64,000 nt of DNA from Lysinibacillus alkalisoli. Its GTDB lineage: Bacteria; Bacillota; Bacilli; Bacillales_A; Planococcaceae. The notes beneath the pieces are model-generated. The model had not been told where the DNA came from and did not search any database. It was given only the letters and a program-made list of their open reading frames with translations. Position 1 is the first letter of the stretch. Each line of letters starts with the position of its first letter. The DNA lies in the NCBI RefSeq assembly GCF_014643595.1, contig NZ_BMJT01000010.1, positions 17,841 to 81,840 of the forward strand, given 5' to 3'. The translations under genes and the position numbers were made by a program. This document shows positions 9,448 through 17,749 of this stretch, piece after piece.

Positions 9448-9905
9448 TGATGAATGCCCCATTTAAAGTCAGCTAAATCTTGGTACTTCATTAATGTCCC
9501 CTTCCCCTCTTGCTGTTGGTAGGCTTGCGCTTCTTTTTCGTCATTAAAAACTAACACACCATAATTCATAGGGGTAAAGAAATCTTTATCATATAAATAT
9601 GTCGCACTGAAAATATTAATCCACTCATTTGTCTCGGCGTCTTTAATAAATGCCGCCCCAATATCTTGCTCACCTAGCCCATCTCGTTGCATTTTTTCAA
9701 CGAGACAACCAATATCATCAAACACTTTATAGTCGCCATTTTTTTCAATAATTTGCCCTGCAAAATCATCATGCACGATGCTCATATTACAAATTTTACA
9801 AATATCTGTATCATGATTAATGTCATGAGGTTCATATGTTTTTTCGCCACAAGCTGTTAATAATATGGCTGCACTGGCCATTATGGTTAATCCTAATTTT
9901 CTCAT
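9444..9905 (-). CDS. nosL: NosL-type copper chaperone lipoprotein
   Basis: A 153-residue lipoprotein: signal peptide with lipobox LLTACGE, then the NosL Cu(I) motif CKICNMSI and the FDDIGCLVEKM segment that is diagnostic of the family. NosL carries copper outside the membrane to nitrous oxide reductase in characterised systems. A longer reading from 9950 runs inside nosD and lacks a ribosome binding site; the ATG at 9905 overlaps the nosD stop as ATGA. A related but larger lipoprotein is encoded upstream at 11219. Confidence 0.9.
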   Translation of the reverse strand: MRKLGLTIMASAAILLTACGEKTYEPHDINHDTDICKICNMSIVHDDFAGQIIEKNGDYKVFDDIGCLVEKMQRDGLGEQDIGAAFIKDAETNEWINIFSATYLYDKDFFTPMNYGVLVFNDEKEAQAYQQQEGKGTLMKYQDLADFKWGIHQ

Positions 9906-11158
9906 CGTTTTACATTCCTCCACCAAACCACAATTGCTACTAAGATACATGCTATGCCTATGAGTAATTGTGTGTAATTTATTTGTTTGACTGTTACGGA
10001 TGATTGCATCATCTTAGGTTGATCATCTTGTAACACATTACCACCACTCGCTTGTTGATCTAATGCTGTGAGTAAAGTCACGCTTGGAGAGGCAATAAAA
10101 AATTGATAGGCAGGTTGCCTTACCATCCATTGGCCAAAACTCGAATACGCATAATAAGGCGTTTCGCCATAGCCTGAGTTATTGGGGTCAATGCCATGGT
10201 AATCATCATACGTATTACGCTGAAGTAATACACCTTTTGCATCTGACCTTGCTGTTAAAATATTGCCTTGAAAATAATTAGCCATCAACGCTGTTGTTCG
10301 ATCCGTTTTAATTGCTTCAAAGGCTGTTTGATTCATGTTAAACTGGTTTGCTTTAATGCTAGTTTGGGCAGTCATTTGTAGAGCTAGACCAATGCGATTT
10401 TCAGTGATCGTATTCGCACGCACTTTAGCATTTTTTACATCATATAACGTCATACCGCTACCGTTAATCTGCATATGACGACGAATGGTATTGTTTCCTG
10501 CCGCAAAGCCGTCAACCATCATAACCATTAAACCTGTAACATTATTCTCATATGTGTTATGCCATACTTCTCCATCTTCACTATACATAAAATGTGTACC
10601 ATACCTGCTATTTGTCACATTATTATGATCAATGCGAATACGTTGTACATTCTCGATATAAATGCCATCTTGCACTTGTTGAATCGTATTATTTTGAATC
10701 GTAACATCCGTACTTTGATAAAGCGCTATACCATTACCTTTCTTCGCATAATGAGCTGCAGTGCCTGTAATATAATTATCTTTAATATGGATATCTTTTG
10801 CTTGCTGCACAAAAATACCTGCATTCACATTTGACATTTTAGTATGTGTAACGGTAACCTCATTAGCCTTTTTAATGACAATGGCTCGCTGTTGCGCTTC
10901 CATTGTTATATTTTCAAGTGTGACCTGATTCGTATCCTCAATAGTGATGGCTGGCGCTTTGGTCATGCTACGTATTTTTGTACCTTCTTGACCAATAATC
11001 GTGATAGGTTTAGTTATATAATAATTGCCATTATACGTGGTGGCTGTTAAATAAAGTGTGCCTCCTGCTGGTGTGGCATCGATTTGAGTTTGTAAATCGG
11101 CTGCGTAAACAGGTATTGTCCATAAGCAAAATAAAAGAATAAGGCTTAAACGTTTCAT
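9902..11158 (-). CDS. nosD: NosD-like parallel beta-helix protein
   Basis: A 418-residue exported protein. Signal peptide (residues 1-19, ending VYAA), then a right-handed beta-helix of CASH/PbH1-type repeats with many N-N ladders (for example NNTIQQV, HNNVTNS, NNTIRRH), then a C-terminal membrane helix (about 393-413) followed by a positive tail, which suits outer-face anchoring. NosD is essential for assembling the sulfide-bridged CuZ cluster of nitrous oxide reductase. No nosZ is present in the window. A terminator hairpin precedes the gene on its own strand, so it may have its own promoter or be expressed by read-through. Confidence 0.88.
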   Translation of the reverse strand: MKRLSLILLFCLWTIPVYAADLQTQIDATPAGGTLYLTATTYNGNYYITKPITIIGQEGTKIRSMTKAPAITIEDTNQVTLENITMEAQQRAIVIKKANEVTVTHTKMSNVNAGIFVQQAKDIHIKDNYITGTAAHYAKKGNGIALYQSTDVTIQNNTIQQVQDGIYIENVQRIRIDHNNVTNSRYGTHFMYSEDGEVWHNTYENNVTGLMVMMVDGFAAGNNTIRRHMQINGSGMTLYDVKNAKVRANTITENRIGLALQMTAQTSIKANQFNMNQTAFEAIKTDRTTALMANYFQGNILTARSDAKGVLLQRNTYDDYHGIDPNNSGYGETPYYAYSSFGQWMVRQPAYQFFIASPSVTLLTALDQQASGGNVLQDDQPKMMQSSVTVKQINYTQLLIGIACILVAIVVWWRNVKR

Positions 11159-11184
11159 TTTTTCACCTCACATAAACGTCGAAA

Positions 11185-11212
11185 AGACTAGAGAGCTGCT
11201 ACTCTCTAGTCT
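11185..11212 (-). terminator. Hairpin terminator between the large NosL-like gene and nosD
   Basis: On the minus strand AGACTAGAGAG pairs with CTCTCTAGTCT and is followed by TTTTC. It lies just after the NosL-like gene and before nosD, so it should reduce read-through into nosDLYF. Confidence 0.75.
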
Positions 11213-11218
11213 ACTATT

Positions 11219-11926
11219 TTAATGCCCGTGACCGCTATGGTCTTCTTCCATGTTGTCATGTGATTCTTCTTCGCTATGCATGTCATGGTCGTGACCTTCC
11301 TCACCATGCATATCATGACCTTCACCATCTTTTTTCGCTTTCATCTTTTCGTAACGCTCTTTTGCTTCTGCTTGAATATCTGCTAGCGGAGTCACAGCAG
11401 CGCCTTCATGCTCTGCGATATATTTATCTGCATCTTCACTAGTAGCAAACGAAACATAACCCCAGTTCATTGGCGATTTTAAATCGGTTTTTACAATCGT
11501 AGCATCGTCTACTTTAACCCATTCTTTCGTATTAAAGTCACGAACAAATTTATGGTTTTCTTCTTCATTCATAATTTCAGCATTTAATAAACAACCGATA
11601 TCATCATAAAAAGCATTGGTACCATCTGCTTTGATGGACTGTGCTGAGAAAATACCCATCTCATGGTCTTTCACATATACTTGCATGTCACAAACTTCGC
11701 AACGTGTATCTTCGGTTGGCTCTTCTAATTTTGCGTAGATTTCATCATCTGTCATTTCAGTAGCTGCTGGTGTTGTCTCTTCTGTCTCTGTTTTTGTTGT
11801 TGTTTCTTTTTCAGCAGTTTGCTCTGTCTTTTCAGGCTCTTTTGCCTCATCTTTCTTATCGTCAGCGCCACAAGCCGCTAAGCTTAATGCAGCTAACATC
11901 ATCATTGATAATCCCCATTTATTCAT
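11219..11926 (-). CDS. Large NosL-like lipoprotein with a His-rich tail
   Basis: A 235-residue lipoprotein. Lipobox LAACGAD at about residue 19, then a Glu/Lys/Thr linker (22-60), then a NosL domain with CEVCDMQVYV and FYDDIGCLLNAE, matching the copper motif and the FDDIGCL segment of the downstream NosL. The last 40 residues are dense in His, Asp, Glu and Met (HDMHGEEGHDHDMHSEE), which looks like a metal-buffering tail. This is a second, distinct NosL paralogue, separated from nosD by a terminator. Copper binding is inferred from motifs. Confidence 0.85.
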   Translation of the reverse strand: MNKWGLSMMMLAALSLAACGADDKKDEAKEPEKTEQTAEKETTTKTETEETTPAATEMTDDEIYAKLEEPTEDTRCEVCDMQVYVKDHEMGIFSAQSIKADGTNAFYDDIGCLLNAEIMNEEENHKFVRDFNTKEWVKVDDATIVKTDLKSPMNWGYVSFATSEDADKYIAEHEGAAVTPLADIQAEAKERYEKMKAKKDGEGHDMHGEEGHDHDMHSEEESHDNMEEDHSGHGH

Positions 11927-12061
11927 TGTTATGCCTCCAGTTCAAATTCTCTACTGTCTACTTTACCAACGAGCTGTGAAATAAGTTTGAAATGTTGGTG
12001 AATAATGTGCAAAATTTTTGCAGAAACTTCAAACCTTCTTTTTATTAGTATCTACTTCATC

Positions 12062-12087
12062 AAAAAACCGCTGAAAAGTTTCAGCGG
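12062..12087 (-). terminator. Terminator after nadE
   Basis: On the minus strand CCGCTGAAACTTTTCAGCGG is a perfect hairpin followed by TTTTTT. Confidence 0.9.
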
Positions 12088-12096
12088 CACTTTATC

Positions 12097-12924
12097 TTAT
12101 ATTTTCCAGAAGTCATCATACACTGTAATAGGTAAATGTCTTTTATGTTGAGAACGCAAATAATGACCTTCTAAAATTTGTTGCGCTTGATCGTCAATCT
12201 TTCTGCCTTCTAGATAGTCATCGATTTGATGATACGTCACGCCTAATGCTTCTTCATCAGGTAATGCAGGTCTATCTTCTTCTAAGTCAGCTGTTGGCAC
12301 CTTATCATATAAATGAGGTGGGCATTGTAAAGCCTGTAATAAAGCTTTGCCTTGCCTTTTATTTAAGCGCCAAATCGGCATGAGGTCTGCTGCGCCATCG
12401 CCAAACTTTGTAAAGAAACCTGTAATCGCTTCTGCTGCGTGGTCTGTACCTAAAACAACAGCTTGATTAGCTGCAGCTATAGAAAATTGCACTTTCATAC
12501 GTTCACGCGCTTTTTCATTCCCCTTGGCAAAGTCTGTTAACGTTACACCTGCCTGTTGCAAAGCGGCAATACTAGCATCAACTGCTGGCTTTATATTTAC
12601 GGTATATACTTTTGTAGGTTGAATAAATGCTAATGCATCATTGCAATCCTCTTCATCAAATTGCTCACCATAAGGCAAACGCACAGCATGAAATGTATAG
12701 TTACGCTCAGGATATGCCGAGTTTAATTCGTCTACAGCAAGTTGTGCTAATTTACCTGTTAAGGTAGAGTCTTGACCACCTGAAATACCGAGGACAAATC
12801 CCTGTACAAAACTATTTTCCAGTGCATATGTCTTTAAGAAATCAATAGATTGACGAATCTCTGCATGGCTATCAATCATCGGTTTAACGTGAAGTTCTTG
12901 TATAATTTTTTGTTGTAACGTCAA
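12097..12924 (-). CDS. nadE: NH3-dependent NAD+ synthetase
   Basis: A 275-residue enzyme that amidates deamido-NAD to NAD+. It has the ATP-pyrophosphatase P-loop [10 protein letters not shown] (about residues 46-55) and later motifs [19 protein letters not shown] and [12 protein letters not shown]. Length and content match the short ammonia-dependent form of Bacillus, with no glutaminase domain. The start is TTG, 8 bases after AAGGAGAG. It follows pncB by 12 bases, giving a pncB-nadE operon that turns nicotinate into NAD. Confidence 0.96.
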   Translation of the reverse strand: MTLQQKIIQELHVKPMIDSHAEIRQSIDFLKTYALENSFVQGFVLGISGGQDSTLTGKLAQLAVDELNSAYPERNYTFHAVRLPYGEQFDEEDCNDALAFIQPTKVYTVNIKPAVDASIAALQQAGVTLTDFAKGNEKARERMKVQFSIAAANQAVVLGTDHAAEAITGFFTKFGDGAADLMPIWRLNKRQGKALLQALQCPPHLYDKVPTADLEEDRPALPDEEALGVTYHQIDDYLEGRKIDDQAQQILEGHYLRSQHKRHLPITVYDDFWKI

Positions 12925-12936
12925 TGTTATCTCTCC

Positions 12937-14406
12937 TTATCGTTCGTCGATTTGGTCTACCATTTGACGCACTTCTGCAATGTTTTGCATCTTATTATCC
13001 CAGCATTTTTGACTTAAATCTACAGGATACTCCTCTGGGTTTAAAGAGCGTTTATATTCGTCCCATAGCAGTGATAAATTGTCATGTGCATAATCACGAA
13101 TAGTCATTAATTGTGGTAATTCGTAGGTAATTTCTCCATTCGTAATAACATGTTCATGTAAATTTCTAGCTTCAAAATTCGTCACAAACTTCGAAATAAA
13201 CGTATGCACAGGGTGGAACATTTTAATGCGCTCTTCTCGTTCAGGAAACTCATCTGCTAATGTAATATAGTCGCCCTCTGCCTTGCCATTCTCTCGGTCA
13301 ATGATGCGGTATAATTTTTTCAATCCTGGTGTTGTTACCTTTTCCGCATTAGCTGAAATCTTCATCGTATCACACATTTCACCGTTTTCATTTTCAATGG
13401 CCACCATTTTATAAACGGCTCCTAATGCAGGTTGGTCATAGGCTGTAATCAGCTTCGTACCAATCCCCCACATATCCACTTTAGCTCCTTGTGCTTTTAA
13501 ATTTAAGATAGTATATTCATCTAAATCATTCGATACAATAATTTTAGCATTAGGAAACCCTGCCTCATCTAACATACGACGCGCTTCTTTTGATAGGAAG
13601 GCAATATCACCACTGTCTAAACGAACACCAATAAAGTTAATTTGGTCGCCTAACTCTTGTGCCACTTTAATTGCTGTTGGCACGCCAGACTTTAATGTAT
13701 TATACGTATCTACTAAAAAGACACAATCTTTATGTCGACGCGCATAAGAGTGGAAGGCATCATAATCGTTTTTATACGCTTGAACGAGTGCATGGGCATG
13801 TGTGCCTGCAACTGGAATATTAAAGAGCTTGCCTGCCCGCACATTACTTGTAGAGTCAAAACCACCAATCACTGCGGCTCTTGTTCCCCAAATAGCGGCA
13901 TCCATTTCATGAGCACGTCTCGTACCAAACTCCATGGCAGTATCGTCTGGGATAATTTGTTTAATTCGACTTGCCTTTGTTGCAATTAAGGTTTGATAGT
14001 TCACTATGTTTAATAGTGCTGTTTCAATTAACTGCGCCTCCACAAGTGGTGCTTCAATCCGCACAATCGGTTCATTAGCGAAAACTAATTCTCCCTCAAC
14101 CATGGCATACATATCGCCTGTAAACCGGATATCTTTTAAATAGTGTAGGAAGTCTTCTTTGTAACCTACCTCTTCTCGCAAATACGTAATATCCGTTTCA
14201 CTAAAACGGAAATCTTTCAAATAAGAAAGCATGCGTTCTAACCCTGCAAAAATAGCATAACCATTACCAAAAGGTAACTTTCTGAAATACAATTCAAATA
14301 CTGCTTTGCGGTTGTGCATATTGTCTGCCCAATAGGACTCTGCCATATTAATTTGATATAAATCAGTGTGAAGTGCTAAGCTATCATCTGCATAATTCGT
14401 TCTCAT
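12937..14406 (-). CDS. pncB: Nicotinate phosphoribosyltransferase
   Basis: A 489-residue enzyme that makes nicotinate mononucleotide from nicotinate and PRPP, with ATP, the entry step of NAD salvage. Typical family segments are visible: LYQINMAESYW at the N-terminus, AMEFGTRRAHEMDAA, GTHAHALVQAY and the phosphate-binding region NDLDEY. An upstream ATG at 14424 adds six residues but overlaps the ribosome binding site GAAGGGG, so the ATG at 14406 is preferred. It is cotranscribed with nadE. Confidence 0.95.
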   Translation of the reverse strand: MRTNYADDSLALHTDLYQINMAESYWADNMHNRKAVFELYFRKLPFGNGYAIFAGLERMLSYLKDFRFSETDITYLREEVGYKEDFLHYLKDIRFTGDMYAMVEGELVFANEPIVRIEAPLVEAQLIETALLNIVNYQTLIATKASRIKQIIPDDTAMEFGTRRAHEMDAAIWGTRAAVIGGFDSTSNVRAGKLFNIPVAGTHAHALVQAYKNDYDAFHSYARRHKDCVFLVDTYNTLKSGVPTAIKVAQELGDQINFIGVRLDSGDIAFLSKEARRMLDEAGFPNAKIIVSNDLDEYTILNLKAQGAKVDMWGIGTKLITAYDQPALGAVYKMVAIENENGEMCDTMKISANAEKVTTPGLKKLYRIIDRENGKAEGDYITLADEFPEREERIKMFHPVHTFISKFVTNFEARNLHEHVITNGEITYELPQLMTIRDYAHDNLSLLWDEYKRSLNPEEYPVDLSQKCWDNKMQNIAEVRQMVDQIDER

Positions 14407-14553
14407 TAAAACCCCTTCTTCCACTATAATTAGTCATAGTATACACTATTTCCTTGAATAATCGAGTTTTTCATCAATTATCTATCATTAACGAGCATTT
14501 TTTGGTATATCTCGTTTTTTTGCTACACTATACGAGAGAAAGGTGGCATTATT

Positions 14554-15270
14554 ATGCATGCAATTTCATTTCAAGACGTCTCATATGAAGTAACACAGAA
14601 AAAAATTTTATCTCAAATTACAGGCCATTTTACAAAAGGCCGTATTACTACACTAGTTGGCCCTTCTGGCGCAGGTAAGACAACGCTACTAAAATTATGC
14701 AACGGGTTGTTAACACCTACGACAGGACAAATCCATATTTTAAACCGAGCCTATGAAGAGTATTCACCTCCCGACTTAAGGACAACCGTCGGTATCGCCT
14801 TACAAGCAGCACCTATGATTCGTGGTACTGTTTATGATAACTTAGCTTTGCCACTCACATTAAAAAAGCAAACCTTACCACCTCAAAAAGCAGCTCATTA
14901 TCTTGAGGCTGTTGGTTTATCAAAAGATATATGCCAACAAGATGCACGTGATTTATCAGGTGGACAACGGCAACGTGTCTCTATTGCACGCACCTTAATA
15001 AATGAACCAGCTATTTTATTATTAGATGAGATTACATCTGCATTAGATCAAGCGGCTGCTGATAGTATTGAAAAGCTCATCATGCAATTAAATCAACAAC
15101 ATGATGTTACTGTCATTTGGATTACACATAACTTAGAACAGGCACTGCGTGTAAGCGATGAGGTTTGGGTCATGATTGATGGCAAGCTCATTCAGCAAGG
15201 GACGCCAGCTATTTTACAACAGCCTACCCATCAACAAGTCCAACAATTCACTGAAGGAGCGTTAAGATGA
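14554..15270 (+). CDS. fetA: FetA-like ABC transporter ATPase
   Basis: A 238-residue ABC ATPase: Walker A GPSGAGKTT, signature LSGGQRQRVSIA, Walker B ILLLDEITSALD, switch His in WITHN. It overlaps the next gene, a FetB-type permease, by 4 bases (ATGA). FetAB (YbbL/YbbM) of E. coli is reported to export iron and to help under oxidative stress. The family call is secure; iron export in this organism is inferred from homology only. AAAGGTGG lies 8 bases ahead of the ATG. Confidence 0.85.
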   Translation: MHAISFQDVSYEVTQKKILSQITGHFTKGRITTLVGPSGAGKTTLLKLCNGLLTPTTGQIHILNRAYEEYSPPDLRTTVGIALQAAPMIRGTVYDNLALPLTLKKQTLPPQKAAHYLEAVGLSKDICQQDARDLSGGQRQRVSIARTLINEPAILLLDEITSALDQAAADSIEKLIMQLNQQHDVTVIWITHNLEQALRVSDEVWVMIDGKLIQQGTPAILQQPTHQQVQQFTEGALR

Positions 15271-16019
15271 GTTATTTTACATTATCACTAACCTTATTTT
15301 TCATTTTAATTCCCTTAGTACTCTCTAAAACTTTGCGCTTAGATTTAGAGCGAGATGTTCTGGTTGCTACTGTGCGCGCTATCGTTCAACTCTTACTTGT
15401 AGGTTATATTTTAACCTTTGTCTTTGAAGGCAATCATCCGCTTTATATGCTCATCATGATTATTATTATGATTACTACTGCTGTGTTAAATGCACGAAAA
15501 AAGGGGCAACATATTAAGGGCATCACATGGAAGCTAGCTGTTACAATTACAACAGTAGAAGTGGTCACACAAGGAATTTTATTAGGATTTAAAATTGTAC
15601 CAGCAACGGCACAATATGTCATACCAATCAGTGGTATGATGATAGGTAATGCTATGGTATTATCCATTTTATTTTTAAATCGTTTTGCGGCTGAAGTCGA
15701 TGCTCATCAAGATGAAATTGAATTAATTCTTTCATTAGGTGGTACACCCAAACAAGCTATTCACCACCAACTGATCCAAGCGATTAAAGCTGGGGTTTCC
15801 CCTACCATAGAGAGTCAAAAAACCATTGGTCTTGTGCAATTACCAGGTATGATGAGTGGGCAAATCATTGGTGGTGCTGACCCTATGCAAGCCGTACAAT
15901 TTCAAATTTTAATTATCTTTGCCTTGCTTACTAACGCTGCAATATCTAGTATTATGTTAGGCTTCTTAAGTTACCCAGCCCTATTTACTAAACAAATGCA
16001 ATTATTAAAAGAACAATAA
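15267..16019 (+). CDS. fetB: FetB-like permease (UPF0014 family)
   Basis: A 250-residue membrane protein with about seven hydrophobic helices and the conserved features of the UPF0014/FetB family: LVLSKTLRLDLERD near the N-terminus and QLPGMMSGQIIGGADPMQAVQFQ near residues 190-215. It is translationally coupled to the ATPase gene upstream and is followed after 16 bases by a proline-dehydrogenase-like gene, which probably belongs to the same transcript. Confidence 0.87.
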   Translation: MSYFTLSLTLFFILIPLVLSKTLRLDLERDVLVATVRAIVQLLLVGYILTFVFEGNHPLYMLIMIIIMITTAVLNARKKGQHIKGITWKLAVTITTVEVVTQGILLGFKIVPATAQYVIPISGMMIGNAMVLSILFLNRFAAEVDAHQDEIELILSLGGTPKQAIHHQLIQAIKAGVSPTIESQKTIGLVQLPGMMSGQIIGGADPMQAVQFQILIIFALLTNAAISSIMLGFLSYPALFTKQMQLLKEQ

Positions 16020-16035
16020 CTACGAGGTGAATACT

Positions 16036-17025
16036 ATGGCTTTACGCTCAATGACAAAACAATTAACGTATAGTGATACTTTTACAGCAAGTGTGCAAAC
16101 TATTGCACCTAAAATTGGTATGAAACCGTATTTTGGTGGTTTGACCACTGAAGAAATCATCGCTACTTGCCAACTATTACAAAGCTTGAAGGAAGAAGTG
16201 GCCATTGATTACATCGGCACAGCAATTATTGATGCTGCTGACGTGATGACAGAGAAAGCTAAAATTCAACAACTTATGACACAACTCCAAGACTTGGCCA
16301 TCTCAGCCACTTTCACATTACAACCTGAGCAATTTGGTTTATTACTTGATGTGGATGAATGCTATAACGTTATTAGTGATGTGGCTGCATTTGCTAAAAA
16401 AACAGGTCACTTTATTACCTTACAAACAGCCGAATACGAACATGTACAGACCATTATTAGTATGGCGCAACAATTACAAGCAACTTATGACCATGTGAGT
16501 GTTGTGATACAAGGACAATTTTATCGCTCGCAAGACGATATTGAGGCATTGCAAGATGCGCCTGTTACTTTAAGCAAAAAATTAAGCAATACTTCCGAAG
16601 CTGTTGCCTTCCAAAAGAAGATGGATCTTGATTTAAATATGATTGCTTTAGTGGAGCAACGTCTCAAAAGTGGGGCTTATACAGTCATTGCCACACATGA
16701 CCGCAATATCATTGCCTATGCCAAACGTTTAGCACAAGAATTTGATATTCACCCTAGTCAATTTGAATTCCAATTACATATTGGACAAGATGATGTATTA
16801 AAACAAGCACTAATTGCGGATGGTTACCGTGTGCGCACCTACTTCCCTGCTGGCGCATATTGGTACACGCACTTTATGAACCATGTAGCGAATCGTCCGC
16901 AAAATTTAAAATACGTATCTGAAAAGGTATTTACTAAGAAAACAAATATTGCCTTAGTGACGATTGCAGGAGCACTACTACTACGAAAAGTATTTAAACG
17001 TAAAAACAATAATAAAGAGGCTTAA
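16036..17025 (+). CDS. Proline-dehydrogenase-like protein with a degenerate active site and a C-terminal membrane segment
   Basis: A 329-residue protein with the order of motifs of the monofunctional proline dehydrogenase barrel: LQPEQFGLLLDVDE, VVIQGQFYRSQDDIE (family VLQAYLYRTxxDLE), TVIATHDRNIIAYA, FEFQLHIG, and VRTYFPAGAYWYTHF before a (N)RPQN ending. Key residues are changed: the RxDMED segment reads ITLQTAEY, LVKGAYKE reads LSKKLSNT, and the proline-binding RR of FMRRLAERPAN reads NH (about 282-283). A hydrophobic helix (about 304-320) and a basic tail close the protein. The ATG at 16036 follows GAGGTGA; a GTG at 16027 is less likely. Possibly catalytically altered or inactive. Confidence 0.75.
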   Translation: MALRSMTKQLTYSDTFTASVQTIAPKIGMKPYFGGLTTEEIIATCQLLQSLKEEVAIDYIGTAIIDAADVMTEKAKIQQLMTQLQDLAISATFTLQPEQFGLLLDVDECYNVISDVAAFAKKTGHFITLQTAEYEHVQTIISMAQQLQATYDHVSVVIQGQFYRSQDDIEALQDAPVTLSKKLSNTSEAVAFQKKMDLDLNMIALVEQRLKSGAYTVIATHDRNIIAYAKRLAQEFDIHPSQFEFQLHIGQDDVLKQALIADGYRVRTYFPAGAYWYTHFMNHVANRPQNLKYVSEKVFTKKTNIALVTIAGALLLRKVFKRKNNNKEA

Positions 17026-17029
17026 CAAA

Positions 17030-17069
17030 AAAGAGGTAAAGGGAAATAGATATTTCCCTTTACCTCTTT
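17030..17069. terminator. Strong terminator after the proline-dehydrogenase-like gene
   Basis: AAAGAGGTAAAGGGAAAT and its complement form an 18-bp stem around a short loop, flanked by A and T runs; it can act on both strands. Confidence 0.85.
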
Positions 17070-17136
17070 ACACTTTTTATAGTATAAATCTATTAATTTC
17101 GTATAAGACAACTCATTGTGTAGCAATCTTTTTTAC

Positions 17137-17742
17137 TTAACGATGCCAGCCTTTTTCTCTAGCACGCGCAATGGCTTCAATACGATTGGATACTTGTAAT
17201 TTTTCTAAAATAGTCGAAATATAGTTGCGTACTGTACCAGCCGAGAGAAACAAAGTCGACGCTATCTCTTTTGTCGTCTTACCCTCTGCTACTAACTCTA
17301 GCACTTGGCTTTCACGTTCTGTTAGAGGATTTTCACTACCCGCTTCATAAACAAAGTCGACAAGCTCTGGTGCATAAATGCGTTTGCCATCTCGAATGTT
17401 GCGAATCGCTAATACTAACTCTTCAATAGGGCTATCTTTTAATAAATACCCACGCACACCTGCTTTACGTGCACGTTCAAAGTAACCAGGACGAGCAAAA
17501 GTAGTGAGAATTACAATTTTACAATCTTCTTCTTGTAATTCTTCTGCCGCATCTAAACCTGTTTTAAGTGGCATCTCAATATCCATAATACAAATATCAG
17601 GTTTGTGTTCTTTTACGAGTGTAATGGCTTCTTCACCATTTTTACCTAAGCCTACAACTTCAATATCATCTTCCATACTAAGTAATGAACTCAATGCACC
17701 AAGTAACATGCCTTGGTCTTCTGCTATTACAACGCGTATCAT
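17137..17742 (-). CDS. desR: DesR-type response regulator
   Basis: A 201-residue NarL/LuxR-class regulator. The receiver domain has the acidic pocket EDQ and phospho-acceptor Asp54 in ICIMDIEMP; the C-terminal LuxR helix-turn-helix reads LTERESQVLELVAEGKTTKEI. A longer reading from 17793 runs back into desK; the ATG at 17742 lies about 11 bases after AAAGGTGA and is the family start. It is the last gene of des-desK-desR, the arrangement found in B. subtilis, where DesR activates des on cooling. Confidence 0.9.
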   Translation of the reverse strand: MIRVVIAEDQGMLLGALSSLLSMEDDIEVVGLGKNGEEAITLVKEHKPDICIMDIEMPLKTGLDAAEELQEEDCKIVILTTFARPGYFERARKAGVRGYLLKDSPIEELVLAIRNIRDGKRIYAPELVDFVYEAGSENPLTERESQVLELVAEGKTTKEIASTLFLSAGTVRNYISTILEKLQVSNRIEAIARAREKGWHR

Positions 17743-17749
17743 AAAAGCG

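Noticed and set aside
11960..12010. Rex- or FNR-type site upstream of the NosL-like gene
   Set aside because: TGTGAAATAA gives one half-site only; the other half does not fit either consensus.
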